This document shows, in pieces, positions 48,072 to 55,513 of a stretch of 64,000 nucleotides of DNA. Source of the DNA: Alg239-R122 sp041746135 (GTDB lineage: Bacteria; Pseudomonadota; Alphaproteobacteria; Sphingomonadales; Sphingomonadaceae); the NCBI GenBank assembly GCA_041746135.1, contig JBGTHQ010000022.1, positions 4,885 through 68,884 on the forward strand, read 5' to 3'. The notes below the pieces were generated by a model that was not told where the DNA came from, made no database searches, and saw only the letters and a program-made list of their open reading frames with translations. The first letter of the stretch is position 1. Every line of letters starts with the position of its first letter. The position numbers and the translations under genes are program-made.

Positions 48072-49814
48072 ATGCTTGAATCCTTTTCCGGCCTGGCGCT
48101 GTTCGTGGGCGTGCCTCTGGTCCTGTTTATCATATTGGGGATATTGGTCACGCGGCTGTATCGCCGCGCGTCAAAGGAAATCGCGTTCGTGCGCACCGGT
48201 TTCGGCGGCGAGAAAGTCGTGATGAACGGCGGCGCGATGGTGCTGCCGGTGCTGCACGAAACGATGCCGGTCAATATGAACACGGTACGGCTCGCGGTCG
48301 AACGCAAGAATGCCGACGCGCTGATCACGCTCGACCGGCTGCGCATCGACGTAAAAGCCGAATTCTACGTGCGCGTGCGCCCCGACAGCGAGGCGCTGGC
48401 GATGGCTGCACAGACGCTCGGCCTGCGCACGATGCAGCCCGAGGCGCTGAAGGATCTGGTCGAGGGCAAGTTTGTCGACGCACTGCGCTCGGTCGCCGCC
48501 GGCATGACGATGAACGAACTCCACGAACAGCGCGCCGATTTCGTACAAAAAGTGCAGCAGGTATCGTCCGCCGATCTCGCGATGAACGGACTCGAGCTGG
48601 AATCGGTTTCGCTGACCGGGCTCGATCAGACCAGCATCGAGCATTTCAACGCCAACAACGCCTTTGATGCCGAGGGCCTGACCAAGCTCACCGAGCAAAT
48701 CGAATTGCGCAAAAAGGCGCGCAACGATATCGAACAGGATACCCGCGTGCAGATCGAGACCAAAAACCTCGAGGCTGACCAACGTTCGTTTGAAATCAGC
48801 CGCGACAACGAATTTGCGCGGCTCGAACAGGAACGCGAAGTCGAGGTCCGCCGCGCTGCGCAGTCGTCCGAAGTCGCGACCCAGCAGGCGGAGCGCGGAC
48901 GCGAGGCCGACGAGGCCCGCATCAGCGCCAAGCAGCAGGTCGATTCGCGGCAGATCGAGGCCGATCGCACGGTCGAGGAAGCCCGGATCGCGCAGCAGCA
49001 GTCGATCGAAATCGCCCGGCAGGAACAGCAGATCGCGATCCAGAACAAGTCGCGCGACGAGAGCAAGGCCCGCGCCGAAGCCGACGAAGCCCGCGCCACC
49101 GCGGTCGCCGCCGAGGAAAAAGTGACCACGTCGCGCGAAACCGAAATTGCCGATCGTCTGAAGCGCATCGAACTGATCGAGGCTTCAAAGGAAGCCGAGC
49201 GCGAGGCGATTGCGGTCAAGGTTCAGGCCGAGGCGGAAAAGGAAGCGTCCTCGAACCGCGCCGAAGCCGTACGGCTCGAAGCACAGGGCGAAGCCGAAGC
49301 CGAAAAGCTGCGCGCCGAAGCCGCGCGCATCCGCTTCGAAGTCGAGGCGGCGGGGCAGAAAGCGGTCAACGAGGCCGCCAACATCCTGTCCAGCAACCAG
49401 ATTTCGCTGCAGACCAAATTGGCGCTGCTCAAGGTGCTGCCCGAAGTCGTGCGCGAGGCCGCCAAACCGATGGAGGCGATCGATTCGATCAAGATCGTGC
49501 AGGTCGACGGCATCACCAACCACGGCCGCGGTTCAGGCGGCGGGTCCGGCAGCGGCAATGGCGGCGGCGGATCGGGCAATCTGGCCAGCGACGCCGTGGC
49601 CGCGGCCCTGTCCTACCGCGCGCAGGCGCCGGTGATCGACGGGCTGATGAAAGAACTCGGGCTTGACGGCAAATCGCTCGACAGCCTGATTTCCGGGGCG
49701 GCAGAAGACGTGGGTCAGGCCCAGTCTGCTGAGCATGAGCGGAAGGCTTCCAAAGATGTCCAAGCTTCGAGAAAACCCGACACCAGACCCGTCACAACGC
49801 GACCAAAGACCTGA
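48072..49814 (+). CDS. Flotillin (YqiK-like, SPFH-domain protein)
   Basis: A 580-residue membrane-microdomain scaffold. An N-terminal helix (about 5-27, LALFVGVPLVLFIILGILVT) is followed by the SPFH/band-7 domain (about 35-200). A very long charged coiled coil (about 205-440) is rich in EAD/ARA repeats. The C-terminal tail has a glycine linker (GRGSGGGSGSGNGGGGSG). Flotillins oligomerise and organise membrane domains. The context with TelA and YqiJ suggests an envelope-stress unit; functional linkage is inference. Confidence 0.92.
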   Translation: MLESFSGLALFVGVPLVLFIILGILVTRLYRRASKEIAFVRTGFGGEKVVMNGGAMVLPVLHETMPVNMNTVRLAVERKNADALITLDRLRIDVKAEFYVRVRPDSEALAMAAQTLGLRTMQPEALKDLVEGKFVDALRSVAAGMTMNELHEQRADFVQKVQQVSSADLAMNGLELESVSLTGLDQTSIEHFNANNAFDAEGLTKLTEQIELRKKARNDIEQDTRVQIETKNLEADQRSFEISRDNEFARLEQEREVEVRRAAQSSEVATQQAERGREADEARISAKQQVDSRQIEADRTVEEARIAQQQSIEIARQEQQIAIQNKSRDESKARAEADEARATAVAAEEKVTTSRETEIADRLKRIELIEASKEAEREAIAVKVQAEAEKEASSNRAEAVRLEAQGEAEAEKLRAEAARIRFEVEAAGQKAVNEAANILSSNQISLQTKLALLKVLPEVVREAAKPMEAIDSIKIVQVDGITNHGRGSGGGSGSGNGGGGSGNLASDAVAAALSYRAQAPVIDGLMKELGLDGKSLDSLISGAAEDVGQAQSAEHERKASKDVQASRKPDTRPVTTRPKT

Positions 49815-49941
49815 GGACCTTCGCCTAAATGGCGCTATGATATAATGGGACACCATTTGCAGAGTCTCGTCATACAGAGAGTTGGCAATCGATTTTCGTA
49901 TTTCTTGCCGCTACAGTCTCATGCTCCACTTCAAAAGCCGG

Positions 49942-49969
49942 AACCGAAAACTGTCCTGCTTTTTCGGTT
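49942..49969. terminator. Probable terminator between flotillin and the 50-kb cluster
   Basis: Inverted repeat AACCGAAAA / TTTTCGGTT with a 10-nt loop in the 250-bp gap between convergent genes. No other feature is seen in the gap. Confidence 0.6.
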
Positions 49970-50065
49970 TCGATACTGCATCCACAACGCTGGATCGCTC
50001 AAACGACATTTCTAACTGTGCGATGGGTGCTGTCGGGCCAAGGGCAAGAAAGCCTTATCGCTTGA

Positions 50066-51046
50066 TTATGAGCTGGCTACTGCTGTCCTCGGGCCTATCC
50101 TTGTTTGCATGGCAGTGGAGAATGCAGCGGCATTGTCGAACCGGAAACCAATATATCTGGCGTTCTTTTTAACGCCGAACAATCCCGATATCATCTCCGG
50201 ATCGTACAGTTCAATCACGGTATTGGGCGAAGACAAAAAGGTAATATTGATACTGTTCGATTTCGTCTTGTCTGACGGCCATCCGGAATGAATGTTTTTA
50301 ATGTTCGTAATATCGATATTTTCAGATTGAAGACTGCCAAGTTTGAGCATTAGAATATCTTCGGATATCTCGCTTGGAAAATAATATAAGGATTTGGTCA
50401 GTCCGATCATATAGATAAAATAAAATGCCGATATGCCGATCAATATATTGGCAAGAACCGGAATCCAGTCTCTGAATATAAAATGCACGGGGATGGCCTC
50501 TATAACACAGAAAACAGCCAAGGTCAGAAAGATCGGCCCCAGGTTATTGGCAGAACGAAACCGGGACGCGGTCGCTTCGGGAACTTTTCTCCTCCATCGA
50601 AACAGAGCGAGCCAGATCAGGCCAAGTTCCGATCTGATCAGCGGCACCATCTTGTCGGGAAAGACAGCGTGAAAAAGCCGATCCGAAAACGATTTCTTCG
50701 CCCTGCGATGACCGGCTATAAAACTCCAGATTGCCAAAAATAGGAACGAAATCAGGATGAAAGATGTCGTCATCCAGATTCCGTAATACTCCGTCAAGGG
50801 TGCCAACAGGAACACGCTCGACAACACGATACCCGCCATCAGAGTCTTGGGAACGCTCTGTGCCGAAATGTGATCAGCCCGGTATGCATGAACCAAGATG
50901 GCAAGCGAACTGATCGCGGCCGTAACTAAAAACAGGACCGCTATTCCCAATATCGCTTCCATGTCGGTGCGGAATATTTTCAGCCCCACCAGCATAAGCA
51001 GGAAAATTGCGACCAGTCCAAATTTCTTCGCATTTCGAGCGTTCAT
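50066..51046 (-). CDS. Six-helix membrane protein, third gene of small-peptide cluster
   Basis: A 326-residue integral membrane protein I do not recognise. About six hydrophobic segments (near 7-23, 30-55, 69-92, 94-115, 170-190, 198-222) are followed by a soluble C-terminal domain of about 90 residues with beta-type pattern (YYFPSEISEDILMLKLGS...SINITFLSSPNTVIELYD), possibly PH-like. It begins 10 bp after the cupin/HEAT gene, so it belongs to the same operon. Codon use is AT-richer than the window average. Exporter, immunity or membrane effector are all possible. The frame extends upstream into the preceding gene; the ATG at 51046 avoids overlap, though the ribosome site is weak. Confidence 0.65.
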   Translation of the reverse strand: MNARNAKKFGLVAIFLLMLVGLKIFRTDMEAILGIAVLFLVTAAISSLAILVHAYRADHISAQSVPKTLMAGIVLSSVFLLAPLTEYYGIWMTTSFILISFLFLAIWSFIAGHRRAKKSFSDRLFHAVFPDKMVPLIRSELGLIWLALFRWRRKVPEATASRFRSANNLGPIFLTLAVFCVIEAIPVHFIFRDWIPVLANILIGISAFYFIYMIGLTKSLYYFPSEISEDILMLKLGSLQSENIDITNIKNIHSGWPSDKTKSNSINITFLSSPNTVIELYDPEMISGLFGVKKNARYIGFRFDNAAAFSTAMQTRIGPRTAVASS

Positions 51047-51056
51047 TGGCTGTCTG

Positions 51057-51959
51057 TCATGCCATATAGTCTCGCCCTTGGCTCCCGCAGACAATGTCTT
51101 TACGCGATAGATCGCATATGTGTCGGGGCACTTTTCTGTGCAGAAATTCCGCCGCTTTGGGATCAATTTTGTCTATCGACCTCAAGGCCATGGCTCGGGT
51201 TTTAGCGCAGGATGTGTCGGACTGCGATATATCGGCCAGAAGTTCGACGGTAGTCTCGTCCCCGATATAACCCGCGGCTTTGAACAGGAACAATTTATTG
51301 GAAATCAAATCGCCCGCTCCTCCAGTGATCAGCTGATTTTGCAAATCGAAAATATATTGCTGCTGCGAGGGGACATTTTTAATATTGGGCATGAGGTTTA
51401 CGGAAACCGAAAGCGTTTCCGGCCAATATTGAATATGTATGTCGCGGCTGCTTCTGTAGAATATCATACGGCCCGGTGTCAGCTTATGCCTTCCTAAGTG
51501 TTTTAGATCAATCTCTTCGTTGACATATCCATGGCATTTCTCATTCTGATATTCATAAATATCGGTTTCATATCCTTCGCCGAAATATCCCACAGTCAAA
51601 AAGCTGAAATTGTGGTCGTGCGGCAGATCGTACGAAAACAGCTTCTTTTGAAACGTCGCGGTAAGACTGTCTTCGGCAATAGGAAGCCATATATTGGCGC
51701 GCACATAGAAATCCGCGCCCGCGGCCACTTCAAGCGATTGTGTCTGCGATAGAGCCTGCTCTCCTCCATCGATAAAATTTTTCAGCTTTTCATGATATTT
51801 ATCAATAACGAAACTGCGATTATTTGCCAGTTTTCGCAACATATGCCGACAGTCCATAAAGCTTTGTTCGTCATGGGGATCCGCGTTATTGTGAACGTAA
51901 TCCATAAATTCTTCCAGTTCGACCGATTCGTCGTAATGGACGTCCCAAACAAGTGCCAT
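51057..51959 (-). CDS. Cupin-like metalloprotein with HEAT-like repeats
   Basis: A 300-residue protein of unknown family. The central domain (about 75-195) reads like a cupin: LPHDHNFSFLTVGYFGEGYE gives H114-x-H116 with Glu131 or Glu136, and RDIHIQYWPE gives His175, a complete possible Fe/metal set. The C-terminal part (about 215-290) is helical with HEAT-like repeats (NKLFLFKAAGYIGDETTVELL). A GGAGT ribosome site precedes the ATG, which follows the preceding stop with no gap. It looks paralogous to that preceding gene. A metal-dependent oxygenase-type modification of the upstream small peptide is a plausible but unproved role. Confidence 0.68.
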   Translation of the reverse strand: MALVWDVHYDESVELEEFMDYVHNNADPHDEQSFMDCRHMLRKLANNRSFVIDKYHEKLKNFIDGGEQALSQTQSLEVAAGADFYVRANIWLPIAEDSLTATFQKKLFSYDLPHDHNFSFLTVGYFGEGYETDIYEYQNEKCHGYVNEEIDLKHLGRHKLTPGRMIFYRSSRDIHIQYWPETLSVSVNLMPNIKNVPSQQQYIFDLQNQLITGGAGDLISNKLFLFKAAGYIGDETTVELLADISQSDTSCAKTRAMALRSIDKIDPKAAEFLHRKVPRHICDLSRKDIVCGSQGRDYMA

Positions 51960-52826
51960 TTATTGACTCCTTTCCTGGCTGTGCGCGTCCAAATGTGCGC
52001 GCGCGGCCGTTCGCACTTCCGGGTGAGCATCCTCGGCCAGCTTGGTGAGACATGACAGACCCTGCGCGCTGTTCAGTGCGGAAATGGTTTGCACCGCGGC
52101 CCAGCGTATATAATGAACGGGGCTCTCGACGAGCGGCTTTACATAGTCGACAGTGTGGTCGTCACCAGCCACGGCCAACAGGCTCAGAAGCGTGGTTACG
52201 TTGCTTTCCAATACGTTGATCGGTATCATTCCCAGCGGGCGCAATGCAGTGCGGTCGAAATACCATTCGAATGATGACGGTATCACAGAATTGATTCTGA
52301 TGGTGACGCCGGGGCCGGGCGGATTGTCCACACCCCGATCGTCCAAACTATGCCAATCCAGAATCTGGCTGCGCGCTTTGCGGGAATAAATCTGGCCCGG
52401 CTTGGCAGCTTGCGCGCCCTCTGCGGTCAAGCGAACGCCGGAGTTTAATTCATCCATCGATGGCTGCGGTTCGCAATGGAAGCGCTCGACACTCAGACCT
52501 GCCCCGCAAATATAGGATTGAACCACGCTGAGAGGGGAAAGATATAAGAATTTCTGCGGTTTGCCATGAAATATAAAGGACCAGTTGGAGTGCGAATTTG
52601 CGGAAAAGAAAATAAACGATCCATTGGTCGTGCTGATATTGACCACCTGTTCCTTTTTGGCCAGATTGCCCAAAAGCTGGTTCAGGGCGGAAATATATAA
52701 TTTCTCCTTTATGGCGTGGCGCAGGGAGTTTCCCGCAATCTCTATAAAGGCATCAAAATCCTCAACATCATGTTTTTCAATTTCGCTGTTGGCATGGGCG
52801 GCGAATTCATCAAAAACTTCGGGCAT
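51960..52826 (-). CDS. Paralogue of the cupin/HEAT protein with degenerate metal site
   Basis: A 288-residue protein with the same layout as its downstream neighbour: helical N-terminus, beta-rich middle (about 60-185), helical HEAT-like C-terminus (about 205-280; VTTLLSLLAVAGDDHTVDYV, HYIRWAAVQTISALNSAQGL). The KPGQIYSRKARS...TIRIN segment lines up with TPGRMIFYRSSRD...SVSVNL of the neighbour. The HxH of the neighbour is replaced (LSPLSVVQSYI), so it is probably non-catalytic, for example a substrate-binding partner. The ATG at 52826 has AGGAA upstream; an in-frame TTG at 52859 falls inside the hairpin and is less likely. It abuts the next gene with no gap. Confidence 0.65.
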   Translation of the reverse strand: MPEVFDEFAAHANSEIEKHDVEDFDAFIEIAGNSLRHAIKEKLYISALNQLLGNLAKKEQVVNISTTNGSFIFFSANSHSNWSFIFHGKPQKFLYLSPLSVVQSYICGAGLSVERFHCEPQPSMDELNSGVRLTAEGAQAAKPGQIYSRKARSQILDWHSLDDRGVDNPPGPGVTIRINSVIPSSFEWYFDRTALRPLGMIPINVLESNVTTLLSLLAVAGDDHTVDYVKPLVESPVHYIRWAAVQTISALNSAQGLSCLTKLAEDAHPEVRTAARAHLDAHSQERSQ

Positions 52827-52849
52827 ATGTGGTAAATTCCTGGAAGTTT

Positions 52850-52875
52850 CCCCTGCCAAGCGATCTTGGCAGGGG
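52850..52875 (-). terminator. Strong hairpin between the peptide gene and the operon genes
   Basis: A perfect 11-bp stem (CCCCTGCCAAG / CTTGGCAGGGG) with a 4-nt loop lies 22 bp after the peptide stop and 24 bp before the next start. It has no T run downstream on the minus strand, so partial termination or mRNA 3'-end protection is more likely than full stop. This layout is familiar from bacteriocin and other RiPP precursor genes. Confidence 0.75.
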
Positions 52876-52896
52876 AGAGAGCTTCATAAAAAAAAA

Positions 52897-53040
52897 TCAG
52901 GACGCTGCGATCGCCGCCGCGACCAGAGCGATTCCCCACAGAATGGCAACGATCGCCACGGATTCACCCGAACCTGTTTTTTCAACAGACGTTTCGAGAT
53001 TAGCGATTTCCATAGCCGGTGCTTTTGTATTCCAATCCAT
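52897..53040 (-). CDS. 47-residue peptide, possible precursor peptide
   Basis: The ATG at 53040 has a purine-rich ribosome site (AAAAAAGGAT) upstream. The product is 47 residues: a hydrophilic, slightly acidic N-terminal half (1-27, beginning MDWNTKAPAMEIANLE and ending KTGSGES) and a hydrophobic C-terminal half (28-47: VAIVAILWGIALVAAAIAAS). This resembles a leader-core organisation or a small membrane peptide with one helix; there is no N-terminal secretion signal. It heads the operon and is separated from the next gene by a hairpin. No known family is recognised. Confidence 0.65.
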   Translation of the reverse strand: MDWNTKAPAMEIANLETSVEKTGSGESVAIVAILWGIALVAAAIAAS

Positions 53041-53465
53041 AATATTATCCTTTTTTCAAGTGTATGTTTATTCCCAAAAACAACCATGATTTTGGTGAAA
53101 GAATAAATACTAATATTTTTCATCAATTCAAATAATAGTTTATTGTTATTACTTTAAATATTTTTAATGTGAAATTCTATTGGTTGTATTTCTCACGTCT
53201 TCTGTTCTGCCCAAAGTTAAAATTTTTTTATCTTTCCTGGATTCGCTCGTGAATGATGGGCGCGCCAGTAAAATCCTTTCCCAAACGTCATGAAAGGGGA
53301 CGAAAATATGGTCGGCCGATCTACCAATTGTTGCCGATGAGTGGAAGGAACGGAAAAATATTGCATCGCTCCGGATAACTGATGGATATGGTTTGCATCT
53401 GCAATTGCGTATAGTATTCAGCCGATCCGGCAGCGCAGGGATGCGATGCGAAAATGGGAGCGAAC
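53041..53465. other. AT-rich promoter region of the small-peptide cluster
   Basis: This 425-bp gap is strongly AT-rich near the peptide gene (runs of A/T between 53090 and 53240), unlike the surrounding genome. It should hold the cluster promoter on the minus strand and that of the Mpo1-like gene on the plus strand. No RNA gene or supported ORF is visible; an 80-codon minus-strand frame overlaps the peptide gene in another frame and is rejected. Confidence 0.45.
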
Positions 53466-53801
53466 ATGCGCGAATACCAATCGTTCGAAACATTCTGGCC
53501 GTTTTATCTGCGCGAACACAGCAAGCCGCGCACACGGGCATTGCACTATATCGGCACCACATTGGTTATCGCGGTGGGTGTGCTCGCCGTTATCACCGGC
53601 CAGTGGCTGTGGCTGATCGCGATGCCGCTCGCCGGATATTTTTTCGCCTGGATCGCGCATTTCGGAGTCGAGAAAAACCGCCCCGCCACGTTTACCTATC
53701 CGCTCTGGTCGCTGGGGGCCGATTTCAAGATGTACTTCATGTGGCTGTCGGGCCGCCTGCCCGCCGAGCTGGAGCGGGCGGGGGTGAAGCGCGGGTCATA
53801 A
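53466..53801 (+). CDS. DUF962/Mpo1-like membrane protein
   Basis: A 111-residue protein of the Mpo1-like (DUF962, YGL010w) family. The start YQSFETFWPFYLREHSKPRTRALHYIGT contains the family His in ALHYIGT. Two hydrophobic segments (about 32-50, 53-70) and HFGVEKNRPATFTYPLWSL follow, with further family residues. Yeast Mpo1 is an iron dioxygenase in alpha-oxidation of 2-hydroxy fatty acids from sphingolipid breakdown, of interest in a sphingolipid-making lineage. GGGAGCGAAC places the ribosome site for this ATG; another ATG lies 12 bp upstream. Confidence 0.85.
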   Translation: MREYQSFETFWPFYLREHSKPRTRALHYIGTTLVIAVGVLAVITGQWLWLIAMPLAGYFFAWIAHFGVEKNRPATFTYPLWSLGADFKMYFMWLSGRLPAELERAGVKRGS

Positions 53802-53975
53802 GTGCCCATATTTTAAGAGCGCAGGCCATCTTTTAAACATCACCTTACGAGCATAAACAATGAGCAGGTCGGACATCTCTGATGCTTTCAATGGGTAGAA
53901 AGTGCGAACAACATGCCCGATTAAAGTCCACCGGTTGCGACATTTGGCATAACCAGTCGTCTTACTATATCCCTA

Positions 53976-54003
53976 TTGACTTTAAACTCTACATATGTAG
54001 AAT
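53976..54003 (+). promoter_or_regulatory. Promoter and operator of the first PadR module
   Basis: TTGACT (53976-53981) and TAGAAT (53998-54003) with a 16-bp spacer. The 14-bp perfect palindrome TCTACATATGTAGA (53988-54001) overlaps the -10 and lies 8 bp before the PadR start, a typical site for autorepression. Confidence 0.65.
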
Positions 54004-54009
54004 TATAAC

Positions 54010-54321
54010 ATGACACGTCGCCCGCATTCATCCCGTCAGGCTCTTTCCGTTCTGGAAGCACTGTTCGCTCGTCCTGACAAATGGCGGCATGGTTACGACC
54101 TGATGCAGGAAACACACCTCAAGTCCGGCACGCTCTATCCGTTGCTGATGCGTCTGGCCGATGATGGACTGCTCGAAGCCGAATGGCGTCCGCCGGTGCC
54201 GCCTGCGCGCGCTCCGCGTCATATCTACCGCCTTACCCGCGCAGGCCGAGCCTTTGCAAAATCGATGCTCGAAAGCCGTGCGGACAAGGCCGGGCCGGGT
54301 CGAGCAGGAGCAACGGCATGA
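54010..54321 (+). CDS. PadR-family transcriptional regulator
   Basis: A 103-residue winged-helix PadR protein: SVLEALFARPDKWRHGYDLMQETHLKSGTLYPLLMRLADDGLLEAEW is the canonical DNA-binding core (helix with SGTLYPLL) and PRHIYRLTRAGRAFA the wing. The short C-terminus has no long dimerisation coil, as in the small PadR-s2 group. Its stop overlaps the next ATG (ATGA). An adjacent palindrome suggests autorepression. Confidence 0.9.
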   Translation: MTRRPHSSRQALSVLEALFARPDKWRHGYDLMQETHLKSGTLYPLLMRLADDGLLEAEWRPPVPPARAPRHIYRLTRAGRAFAKSMLESRADKAGPGRAGATA

Positions 54322-54896
54322 AGCCACCCCGTCAGTCTTTGGCGCTTGTGCTTATTGGCTGCTGTGCCTTTCTGCTTCCTGCCGAGCGCGCGACTTGGGC
54401 ACATGCGATGAAAGCCGAAATCGCCGCAATCGAAGACGAACGTGCCGCGCTGGCATTCGCAACAGGGTGCGTTTGGGGCTCTATCAAGGAAAGGACACTT
54501 ACCATGCATTTTGCTGCACATACGGTTCGCTTTATCATGATCGCATCGATGCTGGCGCTAGCGATCGTCGCCGCCGTTATTGCGGGTCGCGTCGCCGGTA
54601 TTAATACCCCGAGCGCAACGATATTCGGCCTGACATCCATCCTCTTCGCCGGCGCCGGAATATGGTACCTCGTGCGCGGGCCCGGGGCATTGATCCGAAC
54701 CGCAAGCATAATGATCCCGCTCTACATCATCGCCTATATATGGGTGCAAGCGGCAGGAGATACTGCAACCAAATCGGTCCCTGCGGAACTTTACCGTGCG
54801 CTCGCTATCGAGGGCGTCGTCATCTGGGCGGTGCTTTTGGTCGGCAGCCTCTTCATGCTTTGTGCCGAGACAATTTTAGCCATAAGGAAGAAGTGA
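54318..54896 (+). CDS. PadR-linked membrane protein with WAxAMxAE motif
   Basis: A 192-residue protein: N-terminal hydrophobic stretch, then WAHAMKAEIAAIEDERAALAFATGCVWGSIKER (about 27-60), then four membrane helices (about 70-95, 97-115, 122-142, 160-185). The W-A-x-AM-x-AE...AL.FA.GC block recurs in the other PadR module (55514-56617) and appears to mark membrane proteins encoded with PadR regulators. Function unknown; start by ATGA coupling to the regulator. Confidence 0.7.
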   Translation: MKPPRQSLALVLIGCCAFLLPAERATWAHAMKAEIAAIEDERAALAFATGCVWGSIKERTLTMHFAAHTVRFIMIASMLALAIVAAVIAGRVAGINTPSATIFGLTSILFAGAGIWYLVRGPGALIRTASIMIPLYIIAYIWVQAAGDTATKSVPAELYRALAIEGVVIWAVLLVGSLFMLCAETILAIRKK

Positions 54897-54897
54897 T

Positions 54898-55290
54898 ATG
54901 ACAGTCGCAGGAGAACAGCGCGCGTATGCAGTCTGGACCGGGTCGGCGCTGCTGATGCTCACGGCCCTGTTTCACTTTACCGGCTATTTCGAGATACCGT
55001 CTTCGCAATCGGGCGCAGGATCTTCAAGTTTCTTTGAGGCATCGCTCAGACCCCTCTGGCTATTCGCCAGCCTGCACTGGACATTGACTGCGGCAATATG
55101 TGTCTGGGTAATGAAAGCCGAGCCGCGTGTCGCGCGAAAAATACTGCTTGGCTGCGCCGCGATCGTATTCGCTGACGCTGTTTTGCTCTACTGGTTTCTT
55201 GGACCCTTTATCGGAGCAGCTATTTTAGCGGCAGCGGGGCTGTTGCTTATCGTCGGCGCCTACAAAGTTCGTGCGCGTGCCGAAACCTGA
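54898..55290 (+). CDS. Four-helix membrane protein, unknown
   Basis: A 130-residue membrane protein with four hydrophobic segments (about 12-30, 50-70, 80-98, 100-122). It starts one base after the previous stop and completes the first PadR operon. AAGGAAGAAG before the ATG serves as ribosome site. I do not recognise a family. Confidence 0.65.
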   Translation: MTVAGEQRAYAVWTGSALLMLTALFHFTGYFEIPSSQSGAGSSSFFEASLRPLWLFASLHWTLTAAICVWVMKAEPRVARKILLGCAAIVFADAVLLYWFLGPFIGAAILAAAGLLLIVGAYKVRARAET

Positions 55291-55362
55291 AAGTTTTGAC
55301 CCGGTCCAGCGGCTGCTTTTGTGCACATTGCCATGTGGGTTGACCGGCAAAAGCCAATCTAT

Positions 55363-55494
55363 GTCAGATATCTAACACCGCACACAACCGCATCCCGCGA
55401 TGGCAGCCTTTGATACATGCTCCCTCAACATACCATCGCCGCGCGACCAGTCTGCCGCCCTATCTCCGGGGAGCCGAAATCAAACGGTTGAGCG
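55363..55494 (+). repeat. Truncated relic copy of the thiC leader (5' part of TPP riboswitch)
   Basis: This segment matches 57085-57214, upstream of thiC, with scattered changes. Shared blocks include CATGCTCCCTC, CCATCGCCGCGCGAC and AGTCTGCCGCC, then CCGGGGAGCC and GGTTGAG of the TPP riboswitch. It stops after the first riboswitch arm; the ACCCGTTGAACCTGATC half is missing, so it cannot fold as a working sensor. Confidence 0.75.
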
Positions 55495-55513
55495 TACTTG
55501 ACCTCACCATATT

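Noticed and set aside
52884..53126. 80-codon minus-strand frame overlapping the 47-residue gene
   Set aside because: It is in another frame, its basic, Trp/Arg/Lys-rich sequence lacks structure, and the 47-codon frame has the better ribosome site.
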